Positions 11,369-22,975 of a stretch of 64,000 bases of DNA are shown one piece after another. The position numbers and the translations under genes are program-made. The notes below the pieces were generated by a model. That model made no database searches and had not been told where the DNA came from. It saw only the letters and a program-made list of their open reading frames with translations. The number at the start of each line of letters is the position of its first letter. Position 1 is the stretch's first letter. The DNA is from Adiantum capillus-veneris (lineage: Eukaryota; Streptophyta; Polypodiopsida; Polypodiales; Pteridaceae): the NCBI GenBank assembly GCA_014529385.2, contig CM043969.1, positions 33,866,446-33,930,445 of the forward strand, written 5' to 3'.

Positions 11369-14300
11369 ATGGTGCCTAAGCTAAAGCAACAATGGAAGAG
11401 GATGGTTAACCCAATGGAGAGAGAGCAAGAGAGAGGTTCAATGAAGGTGTTGGCGATGGATGAGCTACCAGACATTTGTCCAATAGTAGATGTGTGGCAC
11501 AAAAGAAAAAAATTGGGACAAGGTTATGTGGATGGTGGAGCCCAAATATGTGTCATAACATTCTCATGCGTTGAGAAGATGGGTCTTATAGTGACTGGGG
11601 TGTCAGGCTTCCGGATCAAATTGGCAAACCATCAAAAAGTAAAATGTTTGGGTGTTGTAAAGAGCTTAGAAGTGGAGGCGTATGATGTAAAGGCGGTGGT
11701 TGATTTTCATGTGATGCCAGCGGGGTTGGGAGTATATCCTATTATATTGGGCAGACCATGGTTACGTGTAGTGGGAGCTATTCAAGATTGGCGACGTGGT
11801 ACGATTAGCCTCTATGGAAAGACAGGTGCCAAGAAGCTATATAATATGGACACAAGGAAACGATTGGAAGAGCTTTATGAAGACGAGGATGAGTCTAGTG
11901 ATGAAGACTATTCCACAGTGACTGATGAGGATAGTGATAGTACTACCAGCAGTGATGAGGATGCTGATGTTGCATTTCTTTTGATGGACAAAGAAAGCCA
12001 TGAGTCTGGTTTAGTCGCATTTGCGAATGAAGTTGAAGATGAAAGTGAAGGGCCTTATGAAGTGATTGAAGGGCTGATGCAAACCAAGGTTGAGTTGTCA
12101 AAGAAGCAGGAATTGATGACACAAATGACCACTGGAGATCTCTCAGCTATGGAGAAGGAGATATATTTGCACATGCTGACTAGTTTTCCTGATTTGTTCA
12201 TTACTTCATATGAAGAGATTAGAGGGTTCAAAGGAGAAGAGATGTGTATAGAGCTGAAAGAGGGTGCTAAGCGAGTGCGGCAAAGGCTAAGAAGGATGGG
12301 TCAAGAGCAAATGAAAGCCTTGCGGGAAGAGGTGGACAAGTTATTGAAGTTATTGTTCATAGTCCCAGTGGAAACCACAGAATGGGTGAGTCCAGTAGTA
12401 GTCAGTCCAAAGAAGGATGGAAAGTGGAGGATTTGTGTAGATTTTAAACCCTTAAACGCAGCCTCTAAGAAGAACCCATATCCTCTTCCATTCATTGATC
12501 AGATCTTGGATTCAGTGGCTGGTTATGAGCGGTAGAGTGTGTGTGATGGTTTTTCAGGCTATTTTCAATTGAAGATTGCTCTTAAAGACTGCACAAAAAC
12601 AACTTTCATTACGCCATGGGGTTGCTATTGCTATATGGTATTTCCATTTGGGTTGTCAAATGGACCATCTTTCTATCAAGAGAGGGCAAATTGGGTATTG
12701 GAACCATTCATTGGTAATTGTGTTAAAGCTTCTGTGGACGACTTCTGTGTCTACAGTAGTAGGGTTGAACACCATGAGAAGCTGCAGATGGTATTGGCTC
12801 GATATGATGAATGTGGAGGACAACTAAATCCAAAGAAATGTCATCTAGCACAGCCAAGGGTGAAGTTATTGGGCCATATGGTGTCAGAAAATGGTATTGA
12901 GGCTGATCCAGACAAGGTTAAGTCTATTATTCTTCTTCCATCACCTACGAGTACAAAGCAATTGGCAACCTTTATACACAAAGTGAAGTACATGGCACGG
13001 TTTATTCCATTGTCTTCACAACTCCTTTATCCATTACAACAAGTGGCAAAGCATGATCCATTGCAATGGGATGACAAGTGTGAAGAAGTGTTTCAAGAGG
13101 TAAAAGAGGTGTTAGGGGGGTTGTCAGCCATGCAAGCTCCTGATTGGGAAAAAGTGTTTTATGTAAATCCATTAGTAGGGGATGATGCCATTGGAGCAAT
13201 GCTATTGCAAAAGGGGAAAGGCAGTCATTATATGAGGCTAGTGTATTGTGCAAACCGAGTGAAGTTGGTAGCAGAGAGAAAATTCTCGGAAGTAGAGCTA
13301 GTGATGGCGAGTGTAATATTTGCTTGTCGACAATTTCGTCATTACTTGCTACCACGACCTTTGTTTGCTTGACGAGTTATGCTTTTTTGCCACAGTTAAT
13401 TAATGGCACTAACATGTCAAATGTGGTGAAGAAATGGGTAGTTGAGCTGCAAGAGTTTGAGTTCTCTTTTTTAGTGGAAGACAGTACAAGAGCTACCTTA
13501 GCTGATTTGTTGACTTATAAGGAGAATCCCCTTCTTGTTAAGGAAGAGATGGTGAGAAGGGTAGTTGAAGAAGTGCCACAGATCAGCAATGCACATGTTT
13601 TGTTCTTTGATGGCTCATACAGAAAGAGCCATGATGCGGCTTCAGGGGGTATAACACTTTATGATCCAGAGGGGAAGCTAGTATGCAAGAGAGGGTTCAA
13701 ATTGGATGCGCATAGTAACAATGAGGCTGAATATGCTACATTGGAAGCTGGATTACAAATTTGTTTGAAGCATGGGATTAGAAGGTTGAGCATAAAAGGT
13801 GATGCCTTGTTAGTTGTGAAGCAAGTGCTGGGTGTGTGGAAGAGCAAGAACACCTCATTGAAGGAAATGTGTTTCAAAATTAAAGTCCTGTTAAAAAAGT
13901 TTGAAGCATGGAGCATCAGACACATTGAACGTGCTCTAAATGGCGAGGCACATGTAGCAGCTCAAAGCATGATTGGGGAGCTATTTGTGTTGAGGACCAA
14001 TTTACCTCTTTACCATGGCCGGGAAAGTTTAGCTCAAGAAGAGGAGTTTTTGCTAACAGGAATCATTCCGAAGGACATTCACAAGTCTAAGAAGTATGGT
14101 TTTGTGGGTAGAGCATCCAGGTACAAATTGATTGGTGATGTCTTGTACATGAAAGGGGTTGATCTCGTGTTGAGACGTGTACCTTGGCGGGAGGAGCTTT
14201 ACAGAGTGTTGGAAGAGAATCATTAAGGCGCATGTGGTGGCCATTTTTCTCTAAAGATCACCTTGCATAAGATCTTGCAAGAGGGGTAGTGTATGGCCTA

Positions 14301-15395
14301 GGTTGCACAAGGATGTTCATCATTGGTGTAGGTCTTGCAATAGGTGTCAAGCATTTGGGAAGAGAGTGTTGAAGCCAGAGCTACAAAAAACCATTATGGT
14401 GTTTGATGTGTTTGAAAAGTGGGGGATTGATGCAATAGGCACGTACGTTACTTATCACAAGCAGGGGCAAAAGCTATATCTTGACTGTAGTGGACTATCT
14501 CTCTAGATGGGCAAAGGCTATAGCAGTAAAACAGACCACTACAAAGGATGTGGAAAAATTTGTGTATGATGAAATATGTTGCAAGTTTGGGGTGTCAGTG
14601 GAGCTACTTTCAAATAAGGGGCCAGGATTTAGAGCTAAATTGCTAGATTTTTTATGTGCAAAGATGAAAATTAGGCACCAACATACCACTCCTCATTATC
14701 CCCAATGTAATGGCTTAAATGAAAGATTCAATGGTGAGTTGATACAAATTCTTTCGAAAGTGACAGAGCACCAAGGAAAGAATTGGGATTTGGAATTGCC
14801 TAGTGCAATATGGGCTTACAGTACTTTGGTGAAGATTGGTACAGGGTTTACTCCATTTCATTTGGTATATGGAAAGGAAGCACTATTGCCTGTGGAAGTA
14901 GAGTTGCCTGCAATCAAGATGTTAGAAAATTTTCTTGGGCCGCCTAGTGATGCATTCAAAGAGAGGCTCTTACAGTTACAAGAGGTTCAGCTGGATAGGA
15001 TGAGTGCATTGGAACATTATGGACAAATGCAGGATAAGGATTTGGGAAAGATAAATAAAAAGGTCAAAAGTAAGGGTATCAAGAAGCATGACTTGGTTTT
15101 GCGCTACAACAGTAAGCTGGACAACACCTTCCAAAAGAAGTTTCAGATTAAGTGGGAAGGCCCTTTCAAGGTAGTGGAGTGTTTTCCGAATGGTACATAT
15201 CAGCTGGCTAACCTGGATGGTATTCTACATAAGTCAAGGGTAAATGGATTTCATCTTAAATTGTATCATGCTAGATTGATGATGTTGGAGCAAGATGAGC
15301 TGTCTGCAGAGCAAGTAATGTTGGTGAGGGATGAGGAGACTTGTGACGCGGCGAGTCTCATATCTCTTTTTGCTGCTGCTGTTGATCATGAATGA
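11369..15395 (+). pseudogene. pol: gypsy-1 pol: protease, RT, two RNase H, integrase
   Basis: Protease motif YVDGGAQICVI at about 11525 (D-G-G-A). An acidic spacer (SSDEDYST, about 11890-11970) is followed by RT from about 12270 with PKKDGKWRICVDFKPLN and active site SVDDF at about 12731. A TAG lies between ERxSV at 12533. RNase H follows to 13372, then a frame change, a second RNase H (FFDGSYRKS and NNEAEY, about 13600-13900), an integrase zinc finger (HHWCRSCNRCQ, 14318), and the core in a third frame (VDYLSRWAKA, then CNGLNERFNGE). The middle catalytic Asp of integrase reads Asn in the LSNKGPGF motif. The integrase tail runs to 15395. Clearly dead but complete in order. Confidence 0.85.
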
Positions 15396-15423
15396 TCTAG
15401 CAGGCTAGGGGATGGGCAAATTA

Positions 15424-16467
15424 TGTCAGGAGTTTTTTGGAGCAAGAGATTGCGCATATGTACATACCCATGCATGGTGCATCGAATAAAGGATTTCCCA
15501 TTTTCCAGAGCCAGGTGGTTACGTGGGGCCCACATGTGTACAGGTAGGACAACATGTACATAGTGCATCGATTTTCACTACTATCACCAGTACCAGTGTG
15601 TTTTTTCTATAATAATGAGGAGTTGATAGCACGTAAAAATTCTCGAGGAAGCTATCCATGGGCCGACGACATGAGGTAAGCAGGTGCGTCAGATGGCATC
15701 TAGTGGCGTCAGGAGGTCGAATGAGGTCAAGACTTCCACGTGGATAAGTACGGACACAACGTGGGTGTTTTCTTGTGATAATTATGAAAAAAGGTCATCA
15801 TGAGGACCATCTTTTGGGGCCACTTCACGTGGTTCCGGGATGCATTATTGAAAAAAGTTGAGTGCCAGGTGTGCGGATGGATGCAAAAAGGTAACAACTA
15901 TGCACTGCGAGGTCAGTTTTTGGCCTGTTCGGGGTCCGTTTGAGGTCAATTAAAAGGCCAAGGGTGCCCAAGTAATAAAGCTAAGTGTGGGAACTAAAAA
16001 AACTAAGAGAAGACCAGAAAAAATGTGGAGAGAAGAGGAGGAACAGCCGCAAGTGATTTTTTCTATTTTTGGAGCCTGTTTTGGCCCTAAACTGCTCATC
16101 CGAGGTCTGGCGACTGGGATTTTGGACCGTTTTGGACGCGACGATGCTGTGCATTTTGCCAAATTCCTCACTTTTTTTTGTTTTTTTGGCTGTGTAAGTT
16201 TCTCCTATGAGCGAAGCTTCTGCTCCAATTTTTGATTATATCTGGCATACTTTACCCATATTGTGTACTGAGCTATTTGCCCCATTGGTGCTGGCCCAAG
16301 CTCAATTGTATCTTAACATCAGAAATTCTCCTCATTTGAGCTGAGTTTTTTGGGTGTGTGTGTGTGTCTCTGTGTGGAGTGGGTAAATGGGTATTCTCTC
16401 TCCTTTCACTCCATCGGTGTGTTCCCTGTCTCGGCCAGGTGGGTTGTGTAAGCCGAGTGGTGCCCCA

Positions 16468-16509
<42 letters not shown>

Positions 16510-16571
16510 CATCCCAAGAGTGTGTGTCGGGTCATTATAGAGGCCTTGTGTGTGTTTTCATCCCGCTCACA
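15424..16571 (+). repeat. gypsy-1 3' LTR (1148 bp)
   Basis: Preceded by a purine-rich AGGGGATGGGCAAA tract. Contains a (GT)n run at 16471-16505 inside the segment that the 5' LTR lacks. Ends CTCACA at 16571, after which CACTA B terminal sequence resumes. Confidence 0.8.
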
Positions 16572-16739
16572 ACGCGTGGAAGTACACGTGGAAATACGCG
16601 TGGTAATATTTACCTTTCCACGCGTATTTCAACGCGCATTTCGACGTCCCTGTCGACGTGTATATCGACGAGCAGCATGCCCGTCGAAAGACGCCTGGAA
16701 AGGTACGGTGCGTCGAAATCTGGGTGTTATGTTGTAGTG
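16572..16739 (-). repeat. terminal region of CACTA copy B
   Basis: Iterated boxes of ACGCGT and CGTCGA(T/A) type ending in TGTTGTAGTG at 16730-16739. It is the continuation of the sequence interrupted at 8268. Confidence 0.75.
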
Positions 16740-18060
16740 CTTGAACATACGTGATATGGTAGTTTTACACATAGGGACCCCCCCGATATGCCATCAAGTC
16801 TTCTCCTATTAAAGTAAATCTGCGAGCCTTCTGAATAGTCCTCCTCTTTTGCAACTTGGACAAGATCTTTAAACATTGGCTAGTGCTTAGAAAGTCATCT
16901 ATCTCCTCCAAGGTCCCTCTACCTGCATAGGTGGTAGGTGCCACATATAAACCTACTACATGTTCTTGTACCTAGCTACTAGCTAGCTGATCTGCTTCTT
17001 GATTCTATTCCCCCTTGACATGCTTGAACTATATTTACTCAAAGAACTTCAATAGACCTTTAATAGAAAAAAACCAATGTTTCAAGGAATCCTTCTTTAC
17101 GGCAATTGGCCCAAAATTTGTTTGATAACTAGCAATGCATCACCTTTTACCACTAGCTTGGAAATGCCAAATTCCACACCTTGATTTATTCCTAAATGAA
17201 GAGTGAGGTACTCTACCTCATTAATGGTGTGGGCCCCTTCAAGATAGTAAGCTTTGGAAAATATAACCTCACCCTATGTGTTTTGGATCACCACACTGCC
17301 TTCCGCTTTTTTCACCACTCTTCTATATGCCCCATCGAACCACATCACAAAAACGTCTTCCAAATGAGGCTCCTCTCCAACTTCTTCTCACGCCAATATG
17401 GGATACACTAGTAAGTTAGCACCCTTATTGACTAAAATGTCTACCAGGAGGACACACCATCAATAACTGACAAAGAATCTCCTTCACCCTTTCAAAAGCT
17501 TCGTGTGCCTCTTTAGTCCATTGAAAACTTGGGCCATCTTTTGAAGAGGATACACATATTTCAGAAGCATCCAAAGAAACTTCAAAAAATACTTTATCTT
17601 ATGCATGAACGAAGCCAAACCTTGAGCACGTGCGTGACGAAGCTCCTCAACACTAGAGCCTTAACCTTTTTTGGATCAATTTCTATCTCATTCTGCAACA
17701 CCAGATGACCTACTATTTGCCTACGAGGTTGTGACAACTTACACCTTTTAGGATTTAGTTGACCACCCTCATGGTGCTTGGAGCATGTCCTCATGGGCTT
17801 GAGAGTTCAAAACTAAAATTTGGAGAAACACATAGTAGATATGCTTGCATGGAACATAAGGAAACCTCTTGGACTCTCTCTTTTGAAATTCTTTGTAGGT
17901 ACACCATGGAAAATTAGACAACTTCATAGAGTATGTAACTGCCTTTGCCCTTGATCCCTCTATGCCAAACTGGAAAACACGTGTCTCATTGCACACAATA
18001 ATAATATCTTTAATTAATTCAATTGTAATGCAGTTGCCCAAATCAACTCTAATGTAAAAT
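16740..18060 (-). pseudogene. pol: gypsy-3 pol, distal part (RT end, RNase H, aRNase H, integrase start)
   Basis: On the minus strand 17594-17794 reads GGQLNPKRCKLSQPRRQIVG, the conserved segment after the RT active site. Sequence at 17440-17590 corresponds to the RNase H connection. The stretch 16950-17250 encodes a second RNase H like that of gypsy-2 (VVKGDALLVIKQ-type), and 16740-16950 the beginning of the integrase (KLQKRR..QKAR). The sequence stops at 16740 exactly where the CACTA B terminus lies. Frames change often; no intact reading frame survives. Confidence 0.65.
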
Positions 18061-18946
18061 TGTTTTGTTAGCTTTGATCTTGCCCCTTAATAATCTTTCC
18101 AGGTGTGTGTGTTGCTTGTATTGCAAAACCAAACATAACCCTTCATGACCCCCCATGGTTTGAACTAGCTAGATGAAATGTATTTGTTGTGACCCCAAAA
18201 ACATGGTGCTGCAACTCCATGCTTAATATCATGTGAGCCAACATTAATGAATCATCCACATCTATTGTTCAATTTTGTAGAGTTTAAAAATATGTCATCT
18301 TATGTCCTGGTTCAATTCTTCTAATTGTCTGTACCATCTTTTCAACCTTTATCTTCGGATAATATTCTATTTATCCTATGTGCAAATGCATACCCCCTCC
18401 TCGCTTGTAGGATATACTCTTCAAATCAAAAGTTGGCACATGGCCCTCATTCAACCCTTACAAATATCCCTTAGAAAGGGGGAAAGGAGGTGTGACCTGG
18501 GATCTTAGAGCCTCGTCCCACCTAGGGGATCTAGCAACTATAGTGGCTATCAGCGTTCTTAACGAGCTTTCACACACCAAAAAGCTCAGTGCTTCTAGAG
18601 CATACAGTGCCTACAACATGCAATGTAGGCCTTGGAAGCATTAAAAAAATACTTGTATGCGCATAAAATGTGCAAACACCGAGCTAGAGTAGGGGACGGG
18701 TTATGGTAGATCACATAACCTATTTAGATCTTGCGTTGTTGCTGAGCCGATCTTCCCACAGGCAATTGTAAGTTGAAGGTGATGAAAGGGTTTATGGTGC
18801 CTTAGCTTATGGTGTGATGAGACACTTATTTTTCCCACTCCCCCACTACTATGGGCCCAACTCAGATCTAATATAGTGTAAAAACCTTCAAATTTAGTCA
18901 ATTTTACTTTTAGTATTCCTCATTCGTAGGTTTGTCAATTTTTTCG

Positions 18947-19444
18947 AAAGGAAAAATTACAAAAATACCACTTTAATTTGTGAAAATTCCCAAAATACCC
19001 CTTGTTTTTCAAGAATTCCTAGATTACCCCCAATATTTTGTCATAAATTCCGAAAATGCCCTTCAAATTTTGCAAAATTTCCAAAATACCCAAGTTGTGA
19101 GATTAAATTTCTCCAAAGTTTTTTTTGTTTAGCTTTTCATAAGAAGACTGGTTGTCTATCAATACCAGATGCTTAAACTATGATTTAAGTCAATTATATA
19201 GGTTTTGGAGATGAATTGCTTCATTGCCTTTTAACATAATTGCCTTTTTTCCCCAAGTAATTTGTGACAAATTACATGCTAAGCACTCAAAAAATACATC
19301 TCAATTGTAAAAAAGAATTAAGATTAGAAAATCTTGAGCAATCCAACCAAAATACATATAAGGCTATTTTTGGAATTTTTGAAATATGAGAGGTATTTTG
19401 GGAATTGTCACAAATTAGAAGGGTATTTTGGTAATTTTCCCTTT
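18947..19444. mobile_element. MITE-like element with long imperfect inverted ends
   Basis: The first about 60 bases and the complement of the last about 70 bases match: both read AAAGG(G/A)AAAATTAC(A/C)AAAATACC, then TAATTTGTGA and AATTCCCAAAATACC. The left half also contains tandem variants of AAAATTCCCAAAATACCC (18975-19100). At 0.5 kb, with no coding capacity, it fits a miniature inverted-repeat element. I see no clear target duplication, so the superfamily is open. Confidence 0.5.
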
Positions 19445-19469
19445 TGGCCCATAAAGTATGTTTTACATC

Positions 19470-19731
19470 TTTTGAAGCTCCTCAGCCGCATGCCATGCAT
19501 TGCAGCAGCGAGAATTGAAGACCTCTGTGATGAAAGCAAGCAGGATGCTGCCACCTTCGCAACGAACTGGATGGATCCGCCGCCTGAAGCTAAGTTCGGA
19601 TCTGCTTAGAAGACTGTTTCGTGACACCATTGCCAACGTTGCTACTACGCTTACGTTCCACTGTGGAACCCATCTCTCGTTCACTCTCTCTCTCACACAC
19701 ACACACATTATAATCCCCTTCAGAAATTAGC

Positions 19732-19786
<55 letters not shown>

Positions 19787-20045
19787 GCCACAACAGATCA
19801 AGAAAGAAAAAGGAAATATTACTATGAAAACTTTTTCAAACATGCTCTCTCCACCTGCTTGAAGACTTTACTAAAGATGGACTCTGGCACCCGATAAACA
19901 CAAGGTCTGTAGCTAGGGGAGCTTCAATGAGCGTGGCGAAAGATGCCTCCTCCACAGCTCAGCTCTCGCAAGTTGAGACAGAGGCAGCAAGATCTGGAGA
20001 TGGTTATGGCAAAGCTGCCCAAGAGTGGGAGGCCAAGGCTTCACA
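19470..20045 (+). pseudogene. exon-like fragment, possibly from a KDM5/JARID1-type gene
   Basis: Two open stretches look coding. About 19490-19609 contains the peptide CDESKQDAATFATNWMDPPP; about 19855-20045 contains QVETEAARSGDGYGKAAQEW and then EAKASHCLQD before a TGA. The pattern W-x2-KA-x2-CL followed downstream by an L-P-x4-L segment and another W resembles the PLU-1-like helical region of KDM5 histone demethylases, but this is recall, not alignment. No start codon, no JmjC or PHD domain, and CT microsatellites on both sides. Probably a captured or retained gene fragment. Confidence 0.3.
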
Positions 20046-20081
20046 TTGTTTGCAAGATTGAGCGTTAATGGATGAGTTTAG

Positions 20082-20128
<47 letters not shown>

Positions 20129-20499
20129 CGTCTTTTCTTCCCCCTTATCCTGGCAAGAAGAGCCCCTCCCAAGATGAATAATTCTGTTTGCATCTCAAAT
20201 TTTGTGCAGCTGGCAGTTTGTGCACTCAACGTTTGATCTGATGAAAAGGTTATACTTTTAGGGATTCGAGTAAGATCTGTGCAACTTTATCTGACTGGAT
20301 TGGCATAAATTCGGAGTTGATTCAAGCACAAGCATTCTTGCATCATGCTCAGCCATTCATTGATCACGCTTGACCACATACTGATGCAACACTAAATTTT
20401 CATGCTCTACAGGTCAGTAAGTCAACTCTTTGTTCTTTTTATTCAGCCTTATCAAGTGATGTTTATGCAAGTCTTCACTTCTTCAACCATCTCCTGCAG

Positions 20500-20856
20500 G
20501 ACTTGATCAACCAATCACACAGTTTTAAGGTCAACCTGCCTGAAAGGAGGCTCTTGAGTGATGTCTTCAATAATATTGAGTCTTGGAAGAACGAAGCTTT
20601 AGAACCAATAAACTATGCAAAGCATTCTCTTGAAGGATTTGATTTGATTCGCCAATTTCACCTTGAGGTGGCAGTAGAGGAGGTGAACTTAAAGATCATT
20701 GCAGGAATGACTTGCTTGCTGACTGATCTAAGGTGCTTTGTGGACGAAGGAAAGGCCCTTGGTTTTGATCTTCTAGATAGAGAATGGAGTATGAAATTTT
20801 CTAACATCCTTCTAGGACGTCCTAGAATACAGGAATGTCAAGAGTTTTGTCTTTAG
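20500..20856 (+). pseudogene. exon-like open frame of 119 codons, host-gene fragment
   Basis: The open frame begins right after a good splice acceptor (CTCCTGCAG at about 20492-20500) and runs to a TAG at 20854-20856. It reads DLINQSHSFKVNLPERRLL, then VFNNIESWKNEAL and a helix-rich acidic/hydrophobic pattern. Codon use and helix periodicity look like a real exon. With the fragment at 19855-20045 it would form a tandem W-repeat helical region as in the PLU-1-like domain of KDM5 proteins; this is tentative. No LTR-element protein I know matches. A lineage-specific gene, or a fragment carried by a transposon, are alternatives. Confidence 0.35.
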
Positions 20857-21081
20857 AATATAATCACAAAGTTTACATTCTTTGCAAGAATTAGGTAATT
20901 ACCATAAAGAGACACAGTCTTTCTAGGACTTTTCTCCCAGTTACAGCAACTTCATTCTGCTACAGCTTCTGCCATCGAACATTTCAAAATTGAAGTCATG
21001 CTTGTACACACGTGCTTGTAGTGTCAACGCATATAGAAGAAATGGCACACTCATTGCCTGCATATTACACATCCTCTCTCT

Positions 21082-21155
21082 CTCTCTCTTAAAAGAACTC
21101 TCTGCAACAGTCCGTGCCGACACGGACTGTTGCAGAGAGTTCTTTTAAGAGAGAG
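21082..21155. repeat. perfect palindrome, 35-bp arms, 4-base loop
   Basis: Left arm 21082-21116, loop CCGA, right arm 21121-21155, with no mismatch. The arms contain GAACTCTCTGCAACAGTCCG. A transcript would fold into one long hairpin. Confidence 0.85.
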
Positions 21156-21159
21156 CCAT

Positions 21160-21251
21160 AAAAGAACTCTCTACAACAGTCCGTGTCAGCACGGACTGTT
21201 GCAGAGAGTTCTTTTAAGAGAGAGCCGACACGGACTGTTGTAGGGAGTTCT

Positions 21252-21252
<1 letters not shown>
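21160..21252. repeat. second palindrome plus a third arm
   Basis: Left arm 21160-21185, loop TCAG, right arm 21190-21215, one mismatch in 26. A further right-arm copy follows at about 21227-21252. The unit is the same as in the preceding palindrome, so the array is three right arms and two left arms, ending in a (GA)n tract. Confidence 0.8.
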
Positions 21253-21303
<51 letters not shown>

Positions 21304-21497
21304 GCATGCTACGTCTACATCACTCAGAGTACTCATATTAGTAGTAAAATCAATGGCATGTATAATGATACTAGATTTGTATAATAATGGCCTAACTTCA
21401 AAACATGGTCCATTTACGTTTAGAACTTTCAACATGAAGTATTTCTCAGTTTCTTTTTTCTAGCAATGGTACTGACATTTATTGTTTGGTTTCAAAG

Positions 21498-21551
<54 letters not shown>

Positions 21552-21639
21552 AAATATACATATACTTGAGCAACTCACTTAATAACTTTGCTCGGTTTTG
21601 AGCTTGCTCGAACAAGTTTGCTCGCTGTTTGGTAGAGCT

Positions 21640-22060
21640 TAGGGCATCCTATGGTAGGAAAATGTAGTCTTCAACTAGTTCTCAAGTCCAATACCTATCT
21701 AGAAGTACCCAAAAAACCCATAGATAATTGACGTGCTACTTGGTTTAGGATTTCATCGTGGAATGGAAAAAGGTAGTGTTTTCTCTTGGTGGCTACATTC
21801 AACGGCTTGTAATTGATGCACACTCTCCACTTTCCATTCTTCTTTGGAGTGATGACAATAGGCGAGACCCACTTCAAATCTTTCACATGATGGATAATAC
21901 TTGCATCCAAAAGCTTATTAATCCCCTATGATAGGCCTTACTTTTGAATTTATCCCAATCTCCTTAGCTTTTGTGCATGTGGATTATACCCCTCTTTGAG
22001 TATAATCTTGTGCTCCACACCTTTCACTGCTCGTAAATCCTTCTACTCTATCGCAAATAA
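21640..22060 (-). pseudogene. pol: gypsy-3 RT, proximal part
   Basis: Minus strand 21695-21910 contains WVSPIVITPKKNGKWRVCIN and KPLNVATKRKHYLFPFHDE, the N-terminal RT motifs shared with gypsy-2 at about 60380-60520. It continues in a shifted frame (GFFGYF, LKTTF) to about 21640. Upstream it runs to 22060, where CACTA C begins. The coding sequence continues on the other side of C at 28692. Confidence 0.75.
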
Positions 22061-22499
22061 CACTACAACAAAATAAGTTGTCATCGACGCAGATATCGAC
22101 GCGGCGCGTTGCTATTCGCGTCGCTGTGAAACCAGTCGCTATTTGCGACGCAGGTATAGACATGTATAGAAACGCATATTGCCACACATATAGCGACGCA
22201 GATTGCCACGCACATAGCGACGACCATAACAGAAAAAAAATTTCTTGGGCAGAGGGCAGGTAGCCTGGCCTGTGCCCAGTTAAAAGATGGACACAGCCAC
22301 AGCCAGACTTCCTGCCCTCTGCCGAAGAAAACGAGCAGCACCAAAATATCAACCATGCTCCCGCGTGCAGAAATTTCGGCAGAGTTTCCTTTGTTTTTAC
22401 ATAAACTTTTCAAAAAAAACCATATCATGTATACGCCTCCTACATGCTATCCATGTAGGATCTCACATGAGATTTAAGGCCAATGAAAGACAACCGTAC

Positions 22500-22790
22500 C
22501 AACTGAAAAGCATAACCATAACGAACCATAACCATAACTGAAAAGCATAACCATAACGAACCATAACCATAACTTAAAAGCATAACCATAACGAACCATA
22601 ACCATAACTTAAAACCATAACAGGCTATAACCACTTTGATCAAAACCATAATGCAGATAACCATAACCATAAACAAAATTAACAATAACCATCAGCATAA
22701 CCAGAAAGAGAAACAATAACTGTCTATACAATGACAATGAAAATAATCATAACCATAAGGGAAACAATAACTGTCTGAACACTAATTGTT
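22500..22790. repeat. subterminal CCATAA hexamer array, copy C
   Basis: Several repeats of a 31-base unit of the type AAAAGCATAACCATAACGAACC (22507-22620), then scattered ATAACC units. It contains the single TTAA (22679-22682) that serves as the empty site for the element at 1187-2533. Confidence 0.65.
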
Positions 22791-22975
22791 TGTACAAAAA
22801 AGAGACACAGAAGCGTGTCTGTGTCTCACAAAGCATATATATAAAATCTGATCCACTAATGACTAGGCGTCACAACCTGCACATAGGACAACTCACAAAA
22901 TTAGTATTGATATTACTTCACATATACTGACTTAATTAAATCAACTTACACATATTAACGTCTCACCTTAAGCGA

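Larger units (their letters stand above)
8269..16571 (+). mobile_element. gypsy-1: Ty3/gypsy LTR retrotransposon (dual RNase H type), degenerate
   Basis: Direct LTRs at 8269-9021 and 15424-16571, both beginning TGTCAGGAG and ending CTCACA. A primer site lies at 9028. Domain order is gag, zinc knuckle, protease, reverse transcriptase, RNase H, a second RNase H (NNEAEY motif), integrase. The order and second RNase H match the Tat-like gypsy lineage. Coding sequence stays largely in one frame but has in-frame stops at 10484, 10808, 11357 and 12533, then frameshifts near 13370, 14226 and 14480. It is inserted in the terminal region of CACTA B. I could not find a clean 5-bp target duplication (TACAC on the left, ACGCG on the right), so the ends may have mutated. 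Confidence 0.85.
18060..21640. other. 3.6-kb foreign segment inside gypsy-3
   Basis: It separates two collinear parts of gypsy-3 RT, so it was inserted or captured there. It holds a MITE-like element (18947-19444), exon-like fragments on the plus strand (19470-20860), CT microsatellites, and back-to-back palindromes (21082-21252). I found no convincing termini. The boundaries are approximate because gypsy-3 is too degenerate there. 18060-18940 has no recognisable gene. Confidence 0.45.
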